Part shown: positions 26,979 through 35,863 of the stretch, piece by piece | How the letters are laid out: each line of letters opens with the position of its first letter | How positions within the stretch are numbered: position 1 is the first letter of the stretch | Origin: Acidobacteriota bacterium | Lineage (GTDB): Bacteria; Acidobacteriota; Blastocatellia; Chloracidobacteriales; Chloracidobacteriaceae | DNA: 59,561 nucleotides | Direction: 5' to 3' | NCBI GenBank assembly: GCA_016208495.1 | Contig: JACQXX010000013.1 | Span: forward strand, 1 to 59,561 | The notes under the pieces: model-generated | The model's input: only the letters and a program-made list of their open reading frames with translations | What the model was told of the DNA's origin: nothing | Databases searched by the model: none | Program-made: the position numbers and the translations under genes

Positions 26979-27851
26979 TCATTCTGTGTGATTCCACGGA
27001 ACAAGATGATCGGCAGGGCAATAGGTTTGTACTGCACGCAATGGATATCCGTCTCGCCGCGCCACAGTTTCCCATTCCTGGGCTGTTTTTTCGAGAAAGA
27101 ATTCCGAAATCGCCAAAAATGTAGCATTGGTCGGTTCGGCACGCGAAAATCCTTCGGTCTGCCATTCGGGATGATTGACGGCTTTGCAAAACCTGACCCA
27201 GAGGTGTGGCTCCAAGGCACCTAGAGCAACTTGACCTTCCCGTGCGGTGTAAACTCGGTAACACAGAATGCTGCCATCCAAAAACGTCAGTGGTGGATAA
27301 GAAAACGGAAACGCGGCTTCCTCCAGGTAAACCTCATAAAAGCCTCCCCCGTGCCGCAACCCCTGAAGTGTGGCAATCACCGCCCAAAAAGAGCCACTGA
27401 TATCAGCCAGTTGGACGGACCGCCATGCCGGTTCAAAGCGAGAAAGGAGTCCAGTTGCCGCTAGATAGGTTAAATCATGGCCTGGTTCGGCTCGCTGTTC
27501 AGGATCGCGAAACCCCGCCAGCCGGACATAAGTCAAGTTCGGATTGATCTGGCGCAATATTTCCGGCCCGACCCCGAGCTTTTCCATCACGCCTGGCCGA
27601 TTGGTTTCAACCAGTGCCAGGGCTTCGGAGGCCAGAATCTTGAGTCGTTGACAGCCTTCAGGAGTTTTTAAATCAATGATCTCAGTGCGTTTAGCTGAAT
27701 TGAGCCAGGCACTGAGTTCCGGCATCATGACGTCAGCCATATCACCACTGGGTGGCAGCACGCGGAGCACTTCAAAACCAAGTTCACCAAGCATCCGGCA
27801 CGCCAGCGGTCCCGGCAATAATCGAGTGAGATCAAGAATGAGATTGGACAT
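26979..27851 (-). CDS. CaiB/BaiF family (class III) CoA transferase
   Basis: 290 residues. The N-terminal LILDLTRLLPGPLACRMLGELGFEVLRV motif and the GHDLTYLAATG segment with the catalytic Asp are typical. Members move CoA between carboxylic acids or racemise alpha-methylacyl-CoA. It is short (family usually 360-400), so part of the linker and C-terminal region is reduced. No Shine-Dalgarno is obvious before ATG 27851. Confidence 0.85.
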   Translation of the reverse strand: MSNLILDLTRLLPGPLACRMLGELGFEVLRVLPPSGDMADVMMPELSAWLNSAKRTEIIDLKTPEGCQRLKILASEALALVETNRPGVMEKLGVGPEILRQINPNLTYVRLAGFRDPEQRAEPGHDLTYLAATGLLSRFEPAWRSVQLADISGSFWAVIATLQGLRHGGGFYEVYLEEAAFPFSYPPLTFLDGSILCYRVYTAREGQVALGALEPHLWVRFCKAVNHPEWQTEGFSRAEPTNATFLAISEFFLEKTAQEWETVARRDGYPLRAVQTYCPADHLVPWNHTE

Positions 27852-28285
27852 AGGCGTAGGGTTCAGGGTTGTTGAGTATCATTAAATCATATACACGGAA
27901 AGTGTCATAAATTGGATATACTGTGAGGTATCAGGAAAATGATCCAGCTAAGAGAGTAACCAGAACAATCAGGTGCAATTGGTCCCAGGCAAAGGGGAGA
28001 CACAATTGGAAGAGAGTCCGAGAGGTCAAATGAACCAAATCATCCCCTACCCCGCCTGGGTCATTTGATAAATCCTGACTTCGCTCGCACAACAAACTGA
28101 TCGTGTGAGCCAGGATAATCTCTGGCTGGAAACCTTGAGGTTGACACCGTTCGCTCACTTTTTGTTTCCGAAAGTGTATACATTTAATAGGGCTTTCCTG
28201 TATACGACTTCATGATATTCAACAACCCCGAAACCCTGAACCCCGAACCCCAAACGACATCAAACACTCTCAAGGAAAATTGCCA
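27852..28285. other. Intergenic stretch without a supportable gene
   Basis: Contains GGGTTCAGGG words near both ends, and a GTATAC inverted pair at 28177-28206 that could be part of a promoter or a small hairpin. A 75-codon open frame at 27931-28158 lacks a ribosome site and recognisable domain. Confidence 0.5.
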
Positions 28286-29152
28286 ATGAGTGATCGAACC
28301 ATTTTAATTACCGGCTGCTCTTCCGGGTTTGGACGCGAACTGGTGTCCGTCTTTCTGGAAAAAGGCTGGACGGTGATTGCCACTATGCGTCGGGCCAATG
28401 AACGCCAGTCGTTGTTTCAATCTGAGCAAACCAAATATGGCAACCGGTTGCGGATTATTTCGCTGGATGTAACCAACGCTGGGGACCGGGCAGTCACCGC
28501 CGCACTCATTCAAACCCATTGCCAGGGAAAGCTCGATTGTCTGGTCAACAATGCCGGCTATGGGTTGTTTGGGGCGATGGAAGATCTCTCCGAAGCTCAA
28601 ATCCGGGAGATTATGGATGTCAACTTTTTTGGGTTGCTCCTGTTGACCAAGGATTTGCTCCCGACGCTTCGCAAAGCCAAAGGAAGGGTGATCAACATTT
28701 CTTCGGTGCTCGGCTATCTGGGCATGCCGCTCTCGTCACTTTACTGCGCGAGCAAATTTGCGGTCGAAGGATTGAGCGAAGCCCTTTATCACGAACTTCA
28801 GCCCCACGGCGTACAGGTGGCAATTGTTGAGCCGGGGCGATTTCGAACCGATTTTGGTCAGAAGCAGGTTTGGGGTGAAGGCTGCTTTGAGGCCGATTCC
28901 CCTTATGCTGCCCAAACCGCGGCCTACCACGAACTCCGCAATAAAATGGTCACGGGCAAAGGCAATCCAGTCACACCTGTTATTAACGCGATTGCCGGAT
29001 TGGCCGAAATGAAGACCATGCCGTTGCGGGTTCGCTGTGGCACGGATGCCAAGCAGGTCTACGCGTTGAAACGACTGCTCCCGGCCTGGGCCGCAAATGC
29101 AATTTTTTCCAAAGCCTTTCACAAGATCTTTAAAACCAAACCCGTGCGGTAA
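28286..29152 (+). CDS. Short-chain dehydrogenase/reductase (classical SDR)
   Basis: 288 residues. The TGCSSGFG cofactor motif, NNAGYG and YCASK catalytic motif with upstream Ser (NISSVLGYLGMPLSSL) are all present. It is an NAD(P)H-dependent oxidoreductase on a carbonyl or hydroxyl substrate that cannot be named. AAGGA lies about 10 nt before ATG 28286, so this is chosen over the TTG at 28280. Confidence 0.9.
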   Translation: MSDRTILITGCSSGFGRELVSVFLEKGWTVIATMRRANERQSLFQSEQTKYGNRLRIISLDVTNAGDRAVTAALIQTHCQGKLDCLVNNAGYGLFGAMEDLSEAQIREIMDVNFFGLLLLTKDLLPTLRKAKGRVINISSVLGYLGMPLSSLYCASKFAVEGLSEALYHELQPHGVQVAIVEPGRFRTDFGQKQVWGEGCFEADSPYAAQTAAYHELRNKMVTGKGNPVTPVINAIAGLAEMKTMPLRVRCGTDAKQVYALKRLLPAWAANAIFSKAFHKIFKTKPVR

Positions 29153-29159
29153 TACCAAT

Positions 29160-29325
29160 CAGGGTTCGGGGTTCGGGGTTCAGGGTTCAGATTTTGAAAG
29201 ACAGGGTTCAAGGTTCAAAAGTGTTGAATCTGAAGCAGTTGATCACCATGACCTTTCAGAATTTCAAGAAATATCAGATCTTTTAAACACAGGTTTCCAA
29301 ACCCTGAACCCTGAACCCTGCTAAT
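29160..29325. repeat. Opposed GGTTCGG / CCGAACC heptamer blocks
   Basis: GGGTTCGGGGTTCGGGG at 29161-29190 and ACCCTGAACCCTGAACCC at 29300-29322 flank a short AT-rich spacer. The truncated HlyD frame begins about 85 nt later. Confidence 0.85.
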
Positions 29326-29407
29326 CCCCCCGGATTTTGTAGGGTGATTAGTCCTCTATTGAAAACAAATGACTTAGCTAACCCACGTTTTTGTGGGTAA
29401 CAGGTAA

Positions 29408-30427
29408 AACAGCTCAAAACAGGCCATTTTTAGGGCTTTTGGACTCATTTTTGAGCTTACCGTTGTCGAAGGCCAAACCGTCAAAGCCGGTGAGGTGCTG
29501 GTCAAATTTGACGTGGCCGAACTCGAAGCCCAACGGGAGCAACTCCTTGCCAAAATTGCCCAGGCCGAGGCAGTGGTCAGTAAGCTCAAAAATGGATTTC
29601 GGGTCGAAGAAGTTGCCCAGGCCGAGGCGGCGGTTGAACGCGAAAAAGCTGTCCTGGAAAGTCTTGAAAATGGCCCGCGTCCACAGGAAATTGCCCAGGC
29701 TCGGGCGGATATGGCGGCGGCACGGGCTGATTTGGAAAATGCGGAACTCTCCTGGAATCGAGTCAACCGACTCTACCAGTCAGGGGACGTTTCAAAACAG
29801 GTGCTTGACAATGCCCAAACTCGAAAGCAGGCGGCGGCTGAACGGCTCGAATCACTCAAACAACGGGTGTCCTTACTTGAAGCCGGGACACGTCAGGAAG
29901 ACTTGCGTGCCGCTAACGAGCGGCTGCGCCAGGCACGGGAAAATTTGCACATGATGCGGAGCGGTGCCCGAAAAGAAGATATTGCCGAAGCCACGGCCCG
30001 GCTCAATGAAGCCAAAGCACTCCTTGAAGGCAATGCGGTTCAACTGGCCGAAGGAATCGTCAAAGCTCCGGTCACCTCTCGCGTCGAAGTGCTCAGCGTT
30101 CGCCCCGGTGACTTGCTCCCGCCAAACAAACCAATTGCCGTTTTGCTGGAAGGCGACCAGTTGTGGGTTCGCGTTTTTGTGCCCGAACCTGAACTTGGCC
30201 GGGTGAAAGTCGGCCAGAAGGCCAGTGTGACCATTGATACCTTTCCCAACCGTCCTTTTTCGGGAACGGTTGAACAAATTTCAGATCAGGCTGAGTTTCT
30301 CCCGCGCAACGTCCAGAGCCGCAACGAACGCAATCATCAAGTGTTTGGCATGAAAGTCCGGGTGGATAATCCCGAGAACATTTTCAAGTCCGGTATGGCG
30401 GCTGAGGTTCGGTTAGAAACAAAGTGA
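29408..30427 (+). pseudogene. 5'-truncated HlyD-type membrane fusion (periplasmic adaptor) protein
   Basis: The open frame begins after a TAA at 29405 and enters family sequence at LTVVEGQTVKAGEVLVKFD, the first lipoyl half. A long alpha-hairpin coiled coil (about 25-210), the second lipoyl half (GIVKAPVTSRVEVLSVRPGD) and a beta-barrel domain (LWVRVFVPEPELGRVKVGQ) follow. The N-terminal membrane anchor or signal peptide and the first strands are missing. The nearest start codons (GTG 29495) have no ribosome site. MFPs bridge an inner-membrane pump to an outer-membrane channel; a pump partner is absent. Probably a decayed gene joined at repeat-rich DNA just upstream. Confidence 0.75.
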
Positions 30428-30520
30428 TGAAGAATGATACTAGATTGTAGTCGGTAGATCGTAGTCAGTAGTCCACTAACTCCATCTGATCGAATAACTT
30501 GACTGTTCCATAATACGATG

Positions 30521-30541
30521 ACCTCATTCCAAAATGGTATG
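30521..30541. repeat. Solo end of the ACCATTTTGG element
   Basis: TCATTCCAAAATGGTATGAG is the complement of the left end of the 100-bp elements at 38928 and 45362. The rest of the element is absent. Confidence 0.65.
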
Positions 30542-30589
30542 AGAAGGCGGTTAGTGGTTAGCGATTGGTGATGCGAGTGAAGAGTTAGA

Positions 30590-30646
30590 GGATTTCAGGC
30601 CCGGAGGGTCGCTGTGTAATAGCCGTGGTGCGAAGCCCACGGTCTG
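30590..30646. repeat. Dispersed 90-bp repeat, partial copy
   Basis: GGATTTCAGGCCCGGAGGGTC...TAATAGCCGTGG...CCCACGGTC matches the first ~55 nt of the repeats at 43236-43320 and 46131-46218. The CCGTGG/CCACGG arms form a hairpin. Confidence 0.85.
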
Positions 30647-30702
30647 CAAAAATGGTGCTGGATCACGGGTTATTTTCTGTTTCACCCCAAAAGGTTTTTC
30701 AA

Positions 30703-31520
30703 ATGGTTTTTCCCACGCTGGTGCTGTCACCACGGTTTACTCCAGATTCAATTGCCCTGGCTGGGGCAGCAACCCAACTTGGATGGACGGTCGAACGATG
30801 TATGAACTGGCGTCCAAATGACGGGTTGAAAGCACAATCCATTGTTTTGTATGGCGAACCACTCTTTGCTGCGGTTATCGCCAACGAATCAGGTCTGACG
30901 CTGGTTGAACCACCCTTTCACTGGCTGACGACGCTTCCCGTTCAATATCGCCAACGAAACATTGAGTTCCTGTCACTTGGCGAAGCCAAATTGATCAATC
31001 ACCCGACGTTTTTCAAACCGGCGGATGACAAATGCTTCCCCGCAAAGGTGTATCAATCGGGTTCGGAATTAACCGCTTTTGGCTATTTGGAGGATGACGT
31101 TCCAGTTCTGGCCTCCGAACCAGTCACCTGGGAAGTCGAATTTCGATGTTTTGTCCATCATCGAACGATTGCGACGCTTTCGCCCTACTCCCGATGTGGA
31201 GAACTGGCTCGCGACTCAAACGGCAACTGGCTCGCGACTCAAACGGCAACTGGCCCGCGACACCTGATGAAATTGCACAGGCACGCCAGTTTACAACTTC
31301 ACTTTTGAATGATCCGGCGGTCTCGGTTCCCGAAGCCGTGGTGATTGATGTGGGTGTCATCTCTGGAAAAGGCTGGGCCGTGGTTGAAGCGAACGCCGCG
31401 TTTGGATCCGGGATGTATGGATGTGATCCAACCCAGGTTTTGCAGGTTTTGGCCACAGCAAGTGGAATAAAACGTGAGATAAATATTCCCTGGGAGCACC
31501 AGCATCCTGCCGGCAATTGA
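30703..31520 (+). pseudogene. ATP-grasp domain protein (DUF4343/R2K-like) frameshifted by a 23-bp duplication
   Basis: The 5' part (from ATG 30703, AAGG about 9 nt upstream) reads FPTLVLSPRFTPDSIALAGA to SRCGELARDSNGNW. At 31204-31249 a 23-nt unit is present twice in tandem, which shifts the frame. Removing one unit restores a continuous 264-residue protein passing through ELARDSNGNWPATPDEIAQA and ending VLQVLATASGIKREINIPWE. VVIDVGVISGKGWAVVEANA is the ATP-grasp Mg-binding region (acidic E/N). The family ligates small amines or carboxylates with ATP. As sequenced, the gene yields a truncated product lacking the metal site. Confidence 0.8.
31204..31249 (+). repeat. 23-nt tandem duplication inside the ATP-grasp gene
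   Basis: CTGGCTCGCGACTCAAACGG plus CAA occurs at 31204-31226 and again at 31227-31249, exact copies; CTGGC begins a third. Deletion of one copy repairs the frame. Confidence 0.97.
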
Positions 31521-31661
31521 TTGAGCCTTCACCGCCTGGTGCCGGCAAGATGCCAGCGCTCCCAGCCTGGTTTCTTTGTCTGAAATTCGATACCTCTTCC
31601 GTCCAGGGTTCCGGTACAATCTCAAAACTCCCCAACTTCAACAATTCCGGAGCGCAGCTTT

Positions 31662-32399
31662 ATGGCAACCGAGATCAAACATTTACCGTCTCAGGCGGAA
31701 CTTTCCGTCTCTCCCCCTTCATTGATTCAACTGCTGGAAACTGGCGACCGCTTGACACGCCATGAATTCGAAGCTCGCTATCACGCGATGCCGGATGTCA
31801 AAAAAGCTGAACTGATTGAAGGAATTGTGTATATGCCATCTCCAACTCGTTTCAAAAGCCATGCCAAACCCCATGCTCTGATGATGGGATTGCTTTTTGC
31901 CTATGCTTCCCAAACACCTGGCGTTGAAATTGCCGACAATGCCTCAGTTCGATTAGATCCAGACAATGAAGTTCAGCCCGATGCCTTGTTGTTTCTGTCG
32001 TCTGATTTCGGTGGTCGTGTCAAAATCAGCCAGGATGATTATCTTGAGGGGGCACCGGAATTGATCCTGGAAGTTGCCGCCAGCAGTGTTTCCTATGACC
32101 TGCACGACAAAATCAAAATTTATCGTCGCAATCAAGTCTTTGAATATGTCATTTGGCGAGTATTGGATCAGGCAATTGACTGGTTTATCCTTGAAAACGA
32201 AGTGTACCAGCCGCTTCCAAATGACAACGGGATGTTTCGGAGTCGTCAGTTTCCAGGGTTGTGGATTGATGCCCAGAATCTGCTTGCCGGAAATGCAGCT
32301 CAGGCCCTTGACGTCTTAAATCGAGGGCTGGCTTCAGACGAACATCGAGCCCTGGTTGAAACCAGAACTTCAAAAAGTCCAGCGACACCCCCTAAATGA
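31662..32399 (+). CDS. Uma2-family (DUF820) restriction-endonuclease-fold protein
   Basis: 245 residues. VQPDALLFL, GAPELILEVAASS and YDLHDKIKIYRRNQVFEYVIW are the Uma2 PD-(D/E)xK elements. GGAG is 9 nt before the ATG. It lacks the repeated coiled coil of the 3186-3986 homologue, and the two share only the core motifs. Biological role unknown. Confidence 0.88.
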   Translation: MATEIKHLPSQAELSVSPPSLIQLLETGDRLTRHEFEARYHAMPDVKKAELIEGIVYMPSPTRFKSHAKPHALMMGLLFAYASQTPGVEIADNASVRLDPDNEVQPDALLFLSSDFGGRVKISQDDYLEGAPELILEVAASSVSYDLHDKIKIYRRNQVFEYVIWRVLDQAIDWFILENEVYQPLPNDNGMFRSRQFPGLWIDAQNLLAGNAAQALDVLNRGLASDEHRALVETRTSKSPATPPK

Positions 32400-32534
32400 A
32401 TGGCTTGAAGTACAGTTCGTTGGCGGGAAAAAGCGGCTACGATATTGCCGCAAAGTACTATCTTTCCGGGCTCCGCCAAATCCAAAGTGATACCAGTGAG
32501 TAATGCCAGTTAAGAGTTGAAGCCGTTTTGGTTC

Positions 32535-32753
32535 TCAGCCCAGGCCCTGCCCGCGCATCACTTTACCCACCATCACCAGTTGATTAAGGCTGGCAAATGG
32601 GAGCGGACGCATCAACAGGGCATTCACTACGCTAAAGATGGTTGCCGCTACGCCAATGCCAGGTGCCGGCGACCCAACCGCAATCACGGTTGAAACCTTG
32701 TTTTTCAATAACATCCGCACGTTGTAAACCAAATCTTGCACTCTCGTTTCCAT
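32535..32753 (-). pseudogene. N-terminal stub of an ADOP/MacB-FtsX-type permease
   Basis: ATG 32753 follows GAGGGA. The 72 codons give METRVQDLVYNVRMLLKNK, then TVIAV, VAATIFSVVNALLMRPLPF, the highly conserved start of acidobacterial MacB-like permeases (about 800 residues in full). The frame stops after VMVGKVMRGQG, so the periplasmic domain and remaining membrane helices are missing. The break lies against a GCCAGTTAAGAGTTGAAG word shared with 56421-56440. A short functional peptide is unlikely. Confidence 0.8.
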
Positions 32754-33092
32754 GTTGTTCCCTCGATATTTGGTCATCAGACAATCTGGCAATGCCCCAT
32801 TTTCAATCCTGTTCGAACCGCTTGTTGAAGGGAGAGAATTGAAAATGGTCACTGGCAAATAGAATCAATAAATTGACTATCGGGGGGAAATCATGGTGGA
32901 CCTGGTTGGGTCTGCACAACTGGCGTTCCACAGCCTGGGGAGAAACGGTCATCTTCCCCTGAAAAAATACAAAATATTGAAACAATTCAGGGGTTCAGCT
33001 TTTGACTTGCTCAATAAGGGCAGGAGTTGAACCCACAACAACCCGGTGAGAGAAAGTTGATGTTGTGTCAATTTTGGGACCGCGCATTCCCG
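32754..33092. other. Intergenic stretch with nothing recognised
   Basis: About 340 nt upstream of the ADOP stub on its strand. No gene, hairpin-T-run or repeat array was recognised. Confidence 0.4.
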
Positions 33093-33578
33093 TTAATGGT
33101 CAGGTGTCGGCGTTACTGGTGGCGATGGAAGGGATGTTTCAGGCGGTCCAGACCAGATTTCAACCTTGATCGTGTCTCGCTCGGATCTGGGTGCCTGGGG
33201 ATCAACTTTCGAAGTGAACTGTTCCTTTACCCGATAGAGATCAATTTCTTTCTGGTAATAAAGATAGCGTTTGATTTCATCAGCGCGAGCCTGTTCAACA
33301 CTAAAACTGTACCGGCGCTCGGCCTGGGTTTTGCGAATTACCTGGACATCAATCACAACTATAAACTTGCCATCTTGGGGAATGAGTCTGGCAAGGGCAT
33401 CCAGTTGACGGCATGCCGTTCGAGTCAGGGTGAATTTGTTGGGGATGAACCAGATGACTTCCGAGCCATATCGAACATGTTGCGTGGAGAGCTGACTTGC
33501 CTCCGGTGTGGGTGTTTGACCAAAGAGCGGCATCACTCCCAAAACAATCAGACAGGTAATGAAAACGGCTTGCCTCAT
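33093..33578 (-). CDS. Secreted protein with a degenerate OmpA-like domain
   Basis: 161 residues. GGAGG lies 5 nt before ATG 33578; an earlier start at 33746 would run through repeat DNA. A signal peptide (ending LFGQ) precedes a region with OmpA-C-like spacing: KFTLTRTACRQLDALARLI, IVVIDVQVI, then SVEQARADEIKRYL, where OmpA has LSxxRAxAVxxYL. The usual GHTD-like peptidoglycan-binding residues are not conserved, so murein binding is doubtful. C-terminal tail is Pro/Ser-rich. Confidence 0.65.
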   Translation of the reverse strand: MRQAVFITCLIVLGVMPLFGQTPTPEASQLSTQHVRYGSEVIWFIPNKFTLTRTACRQLDALARLIPQDGKFIVVIDVQVIRKTQAERRYSFSVEQARADEIKRYLYYQKEIDLYRVKEQFTSKVDPQAPRSERDTIKVEIWSGPPETSLPSPPVTPTPDH

Positions 33579-33642
33579 GTTTTCCTCCAGAGTGTTTGAA
33601 TGAGGTTCAGCAATTCTTCGTTTGGAAATGAAGAACGAGTGA

Positions 33643-33720
33643 AGAGTTTCGCCTTCAGGCGGGGTTTGTATCCCAAATTTGGTCTGAAGGGACACCGGGG
33701 CCGCTTGAAGGAGGAACTGT
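33643..33720. repeat. Degenerate copy of the REP-like element
   Basis: TTTCGCCTTCAGGCGGGGTTTGTATCCCA...TTGGTCT matches the complement of 23600-23668 with several changes. The 33579-33938 intergenic stretch contains this element and no gene. Confidence 0.75.
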
Positions 33721-33938
33721 CCAATTTTTGAATGAACCTGGTACACGTTTCATTAAGATAAAGAGTGAAATTCGATTTGTTCCACTCCCCGCCTGGAAGG
33801 CGAAAACTGACCTTTTCCGCAATGGAGTTAAATGATGCGAACGGGCGGTTTTCGCAAGCTAAAGCTTGAATTCTAAACAAAAATCATTTCCTAAAATGCT
33901 ACAACTCATTTCATTAAATAAACTTACCGATTATATGA

Positions 33939-34586
33939 TTACTGACCACTGCCTACTGACTCTTGTTCAAGGTCTGATTGCTCAACTTTTTGATTTGGGT
34001 AAATATCAGACAAAATTGGTAAATACACGCCATCTTCAATCACAACCCCCGGTGCCAGTCGGCTTCCGGCGCCGAGAAACACATTGTTTCCCACTTTGAT
34101 TTTCTTGAGATAGAGCACCATCCGGGTTTGGTTGGGCTTGATGACATGGCAGAGGAACTCAACCTTGTGACCAATCAGGACATTGTCGCCAATCTCGATC
34201 AGTGTCCGGTCAGTAATTTGGACCAGCGGCGTCCAGTAGACATTTTTCCCAATCCTGGCACCCCACAATCGCAACCAGGCGCTATACAGACCCGGCACAA
34301 GTCGGAGTACAGCTTCAAGCCCCGGCAGGGCAATATACATCACCTGAATTTGATGGCTCCCCCACCACGGGGAGTATTCCGGTTTACTGAGATCAGAGGT
34401 CTTTTCCCGCAATGGAAAAAACAGCGAGTGGAACCGATGCGTCACGGGCGGGAGCACATACACCACCAGAACCATCAAACAGGGTTGAACAACCGACGGA
34501 CGGATACCAAACCAGAGAATTAACCCAAGCAGAAGCAAGAGTAACAAGGTGGGATAGAGTGCCATGAACCTTCCCAGGAGTGTCAT
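33939..34586 (-). CDS. Membrane-anchored hexapeptide acyltransferase
   Basis: 215 residues. One or two N-terminal membrane segments (about 8-50) precede a left-handed beta-helix with hexapeptide spacing (IGKNVYWTPLVQITD, LIEIGDNVLIGHKVEF, VGNNVFLGAGSRLAPGVVIEDGVYL). Such proteins O- or N-acetylate small molecules or lipids. Its ATG overlaps the stop of the upstream hydroxylase (ATGA), implying translational coupling and a shared lipid or sterol pathway. Confidence 0.83.
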   Translation of the reverse strand: MTLLGRFMALYPTLLLLLLLGLILWFGIRPSVVQPCLMVLVVYVLPPVTHRFHSLFFPLREKTSDLSKPEYSPWWGSHQIQVMYIALPGLEAVLRLVPGLYSAWLRLWGARIGKNVYWTPLVQITDRTLIEIGDNVLIGHKVEFLCHVIKPNQTRMVLYLKKIKVGNNVFLGAGSRLAPGVVIEDGVYLPILSDIYPNQKVEQSDLEQESVGSGQ

Positions 34587-35338
34587 CGGGCAGGATTCTC
34601 CTTTTCAGGCACTTGAAACGGGAAGACCAGTTGCCGAACCAGCGACAGTGAACCTGCAACACCCAGTGTCTCGGGTGAAGCGACAGACCAGTGGTACGTG
34701 CCGTGGATTCGATCCCACATTGAGAGATTGGCGCCAAAATTCCGATTTACCAGCGTTGTACTGTGGTGCCATTCGTGTTCAAGCGGGGTAATCAAGAGGC
34801 TGGCCAGCATCCGGTGCCAGCGGCTCCCGGCAGGAGGAGTAACCCGCGTGTGCCGCCATAAATCCAGCGCCGCCGTGAGTGCCACCGCTGTCAGAAACGG
34901 ACCTGGGTCAGCCAGCAAAAAAGTACATATCCCATTGAACCAGACATACACAATCACCAGCGATGCCCAGAGGGTATTGCGACTGGTAATCAAGACGTCA
35001 AAGCGGGTCGCCGAGTGATGGACTGCATGGATTGGCCAAAATCTTTGACTGTGCAACAGGCGGTGATTCCAGTAATAGGCATAATCAATCACGACGAAAT
35101 TAAGCAAAAACGCCAGCCAGAAGGGCAGGCGCAGGCATCCCTGAAGGGATGGGAACAGCCCGGCACACCCACGCACCACTAGCCAGACTTGAAGCAATGG
35201 AATCACCACACCCTGAACCCACAATCCCAGCGAGTCAAGTACCCACTCACCTGCAGTTCGAGACAGCATCCAACTCCGCGCCACTGGGCTGAGCAGCGTG
35301 GCCAAAACCAATCCACAAAAGGTCAGGAATACCAGCAT
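34583..35338 (-). CDS. Sterol desaturase / fatty-acid hydroxylase family protein
   Basis: 251 residues with about four membrane segments. The di-iron histidine boxes are WNHRLLH, HAVHHS and EHEWHHS. The family inserts hydroxyls or double bonds into lipids or sterol-like molecules. It is immediately upstream of, and overlaps by 4 nt with, the acyltransferase. A second family member lies at 35864-36598. Confidence 0.9.
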   Translation of the reverse strand: MLVFLTFCGLVLATLLSPVARSWMLSRTAGEWVLDSLGLWVQGVVIPLLQVWLVVRGCAGLFPSLQGCLRLPFWLAFLLNFVVIDYAYYWNHRLLHSQRFWPIHAVHHSATRFDVLITSRNTLWASLVIVYVWFNGICTFLLADPGPFLTAVALTAALDLWRHTRVTPPAGSRWHRMLASLLITPLEHEWHHSTTLVNRNFGANLSMWDRIHGTYHWSVASPETLGVAGSLSLVRQLVFPFQVPEKENPAR

Positions 35339-35423
35339 GGAGTGTGACAGCGAAAAAAGAGAGTTTAGGATTGAGCAATTATGACTGAGAGTTCCTGGAA
35401 AGTGAAAGAAGGTGTGACTTTAT

Positions 35424-35807
35424 AAAAAAGTTCCTTCTGTAAATTTTTCCGTGATGGGTTTCTTTGGAACAAGGTGGAAATTCAGGTTCAGCCTGCGAAG
35501 CAGGTACAAGAGAGTAGCCCCCGGTGTAACCGGGGGATTCGAATGCCGCCACATCCCAGCCTGCGAAGCAGGTGACAGAGAAAAACGAACACTCGCCAGG
35601 TCATGTGCCGTCACCGGTAATCCCTTGATTGCCGTGAACTTCCTCAGGCACTTTCTGCCACCTGCTTCGCAGGCTGGGAGGAACGACCGACCGAATCCCC
35701 CGGTTGCACCGGGGGCTACTGTCTCCCACCTGCTTCGCAGGTTGAAACCCTCAATTTCCAATTCATCGAATCCATCACGGAAAAATTTACAGAAGGAAAA
35801 AGTTCAG
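35424..35807. repeat. Large near-palindromic element (~385 bp)
   Basis: The left end (AGTTCCTTCTGTAAATTTTT) returns inverted at 35775-35807. Inside, CCTGCGAAGCAGG palindromes and CCCCGGTGTAACCGGGG / CCCCGGTTGCACCGGGG blocks are arranged as mirror images about a centre near 35615. Both strands give similar long open frames (35420-35761 and 35451-35819), a by-product of the symmetry rather than genes. RNA from either strand would fold into a long hairpin. Confidence 0.88.
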
Positions 35808-35863
35808 CCGGAAACCTGAGACAAAGCTTCCGGCTGCTTAAAAATTGATGATTTCTGAAATGC

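Noticed and set aside
27931-28158. 75-codon minus-strand frame
   Set aside because: No ribosome site, domain or conserved neighbour.
35420-35819. Two long open frames on opposite strands (113 and 122 codons)
   Set aside because: They lie in the near-palindrome and resemble each other because of its symmetry, not because of coding selection.
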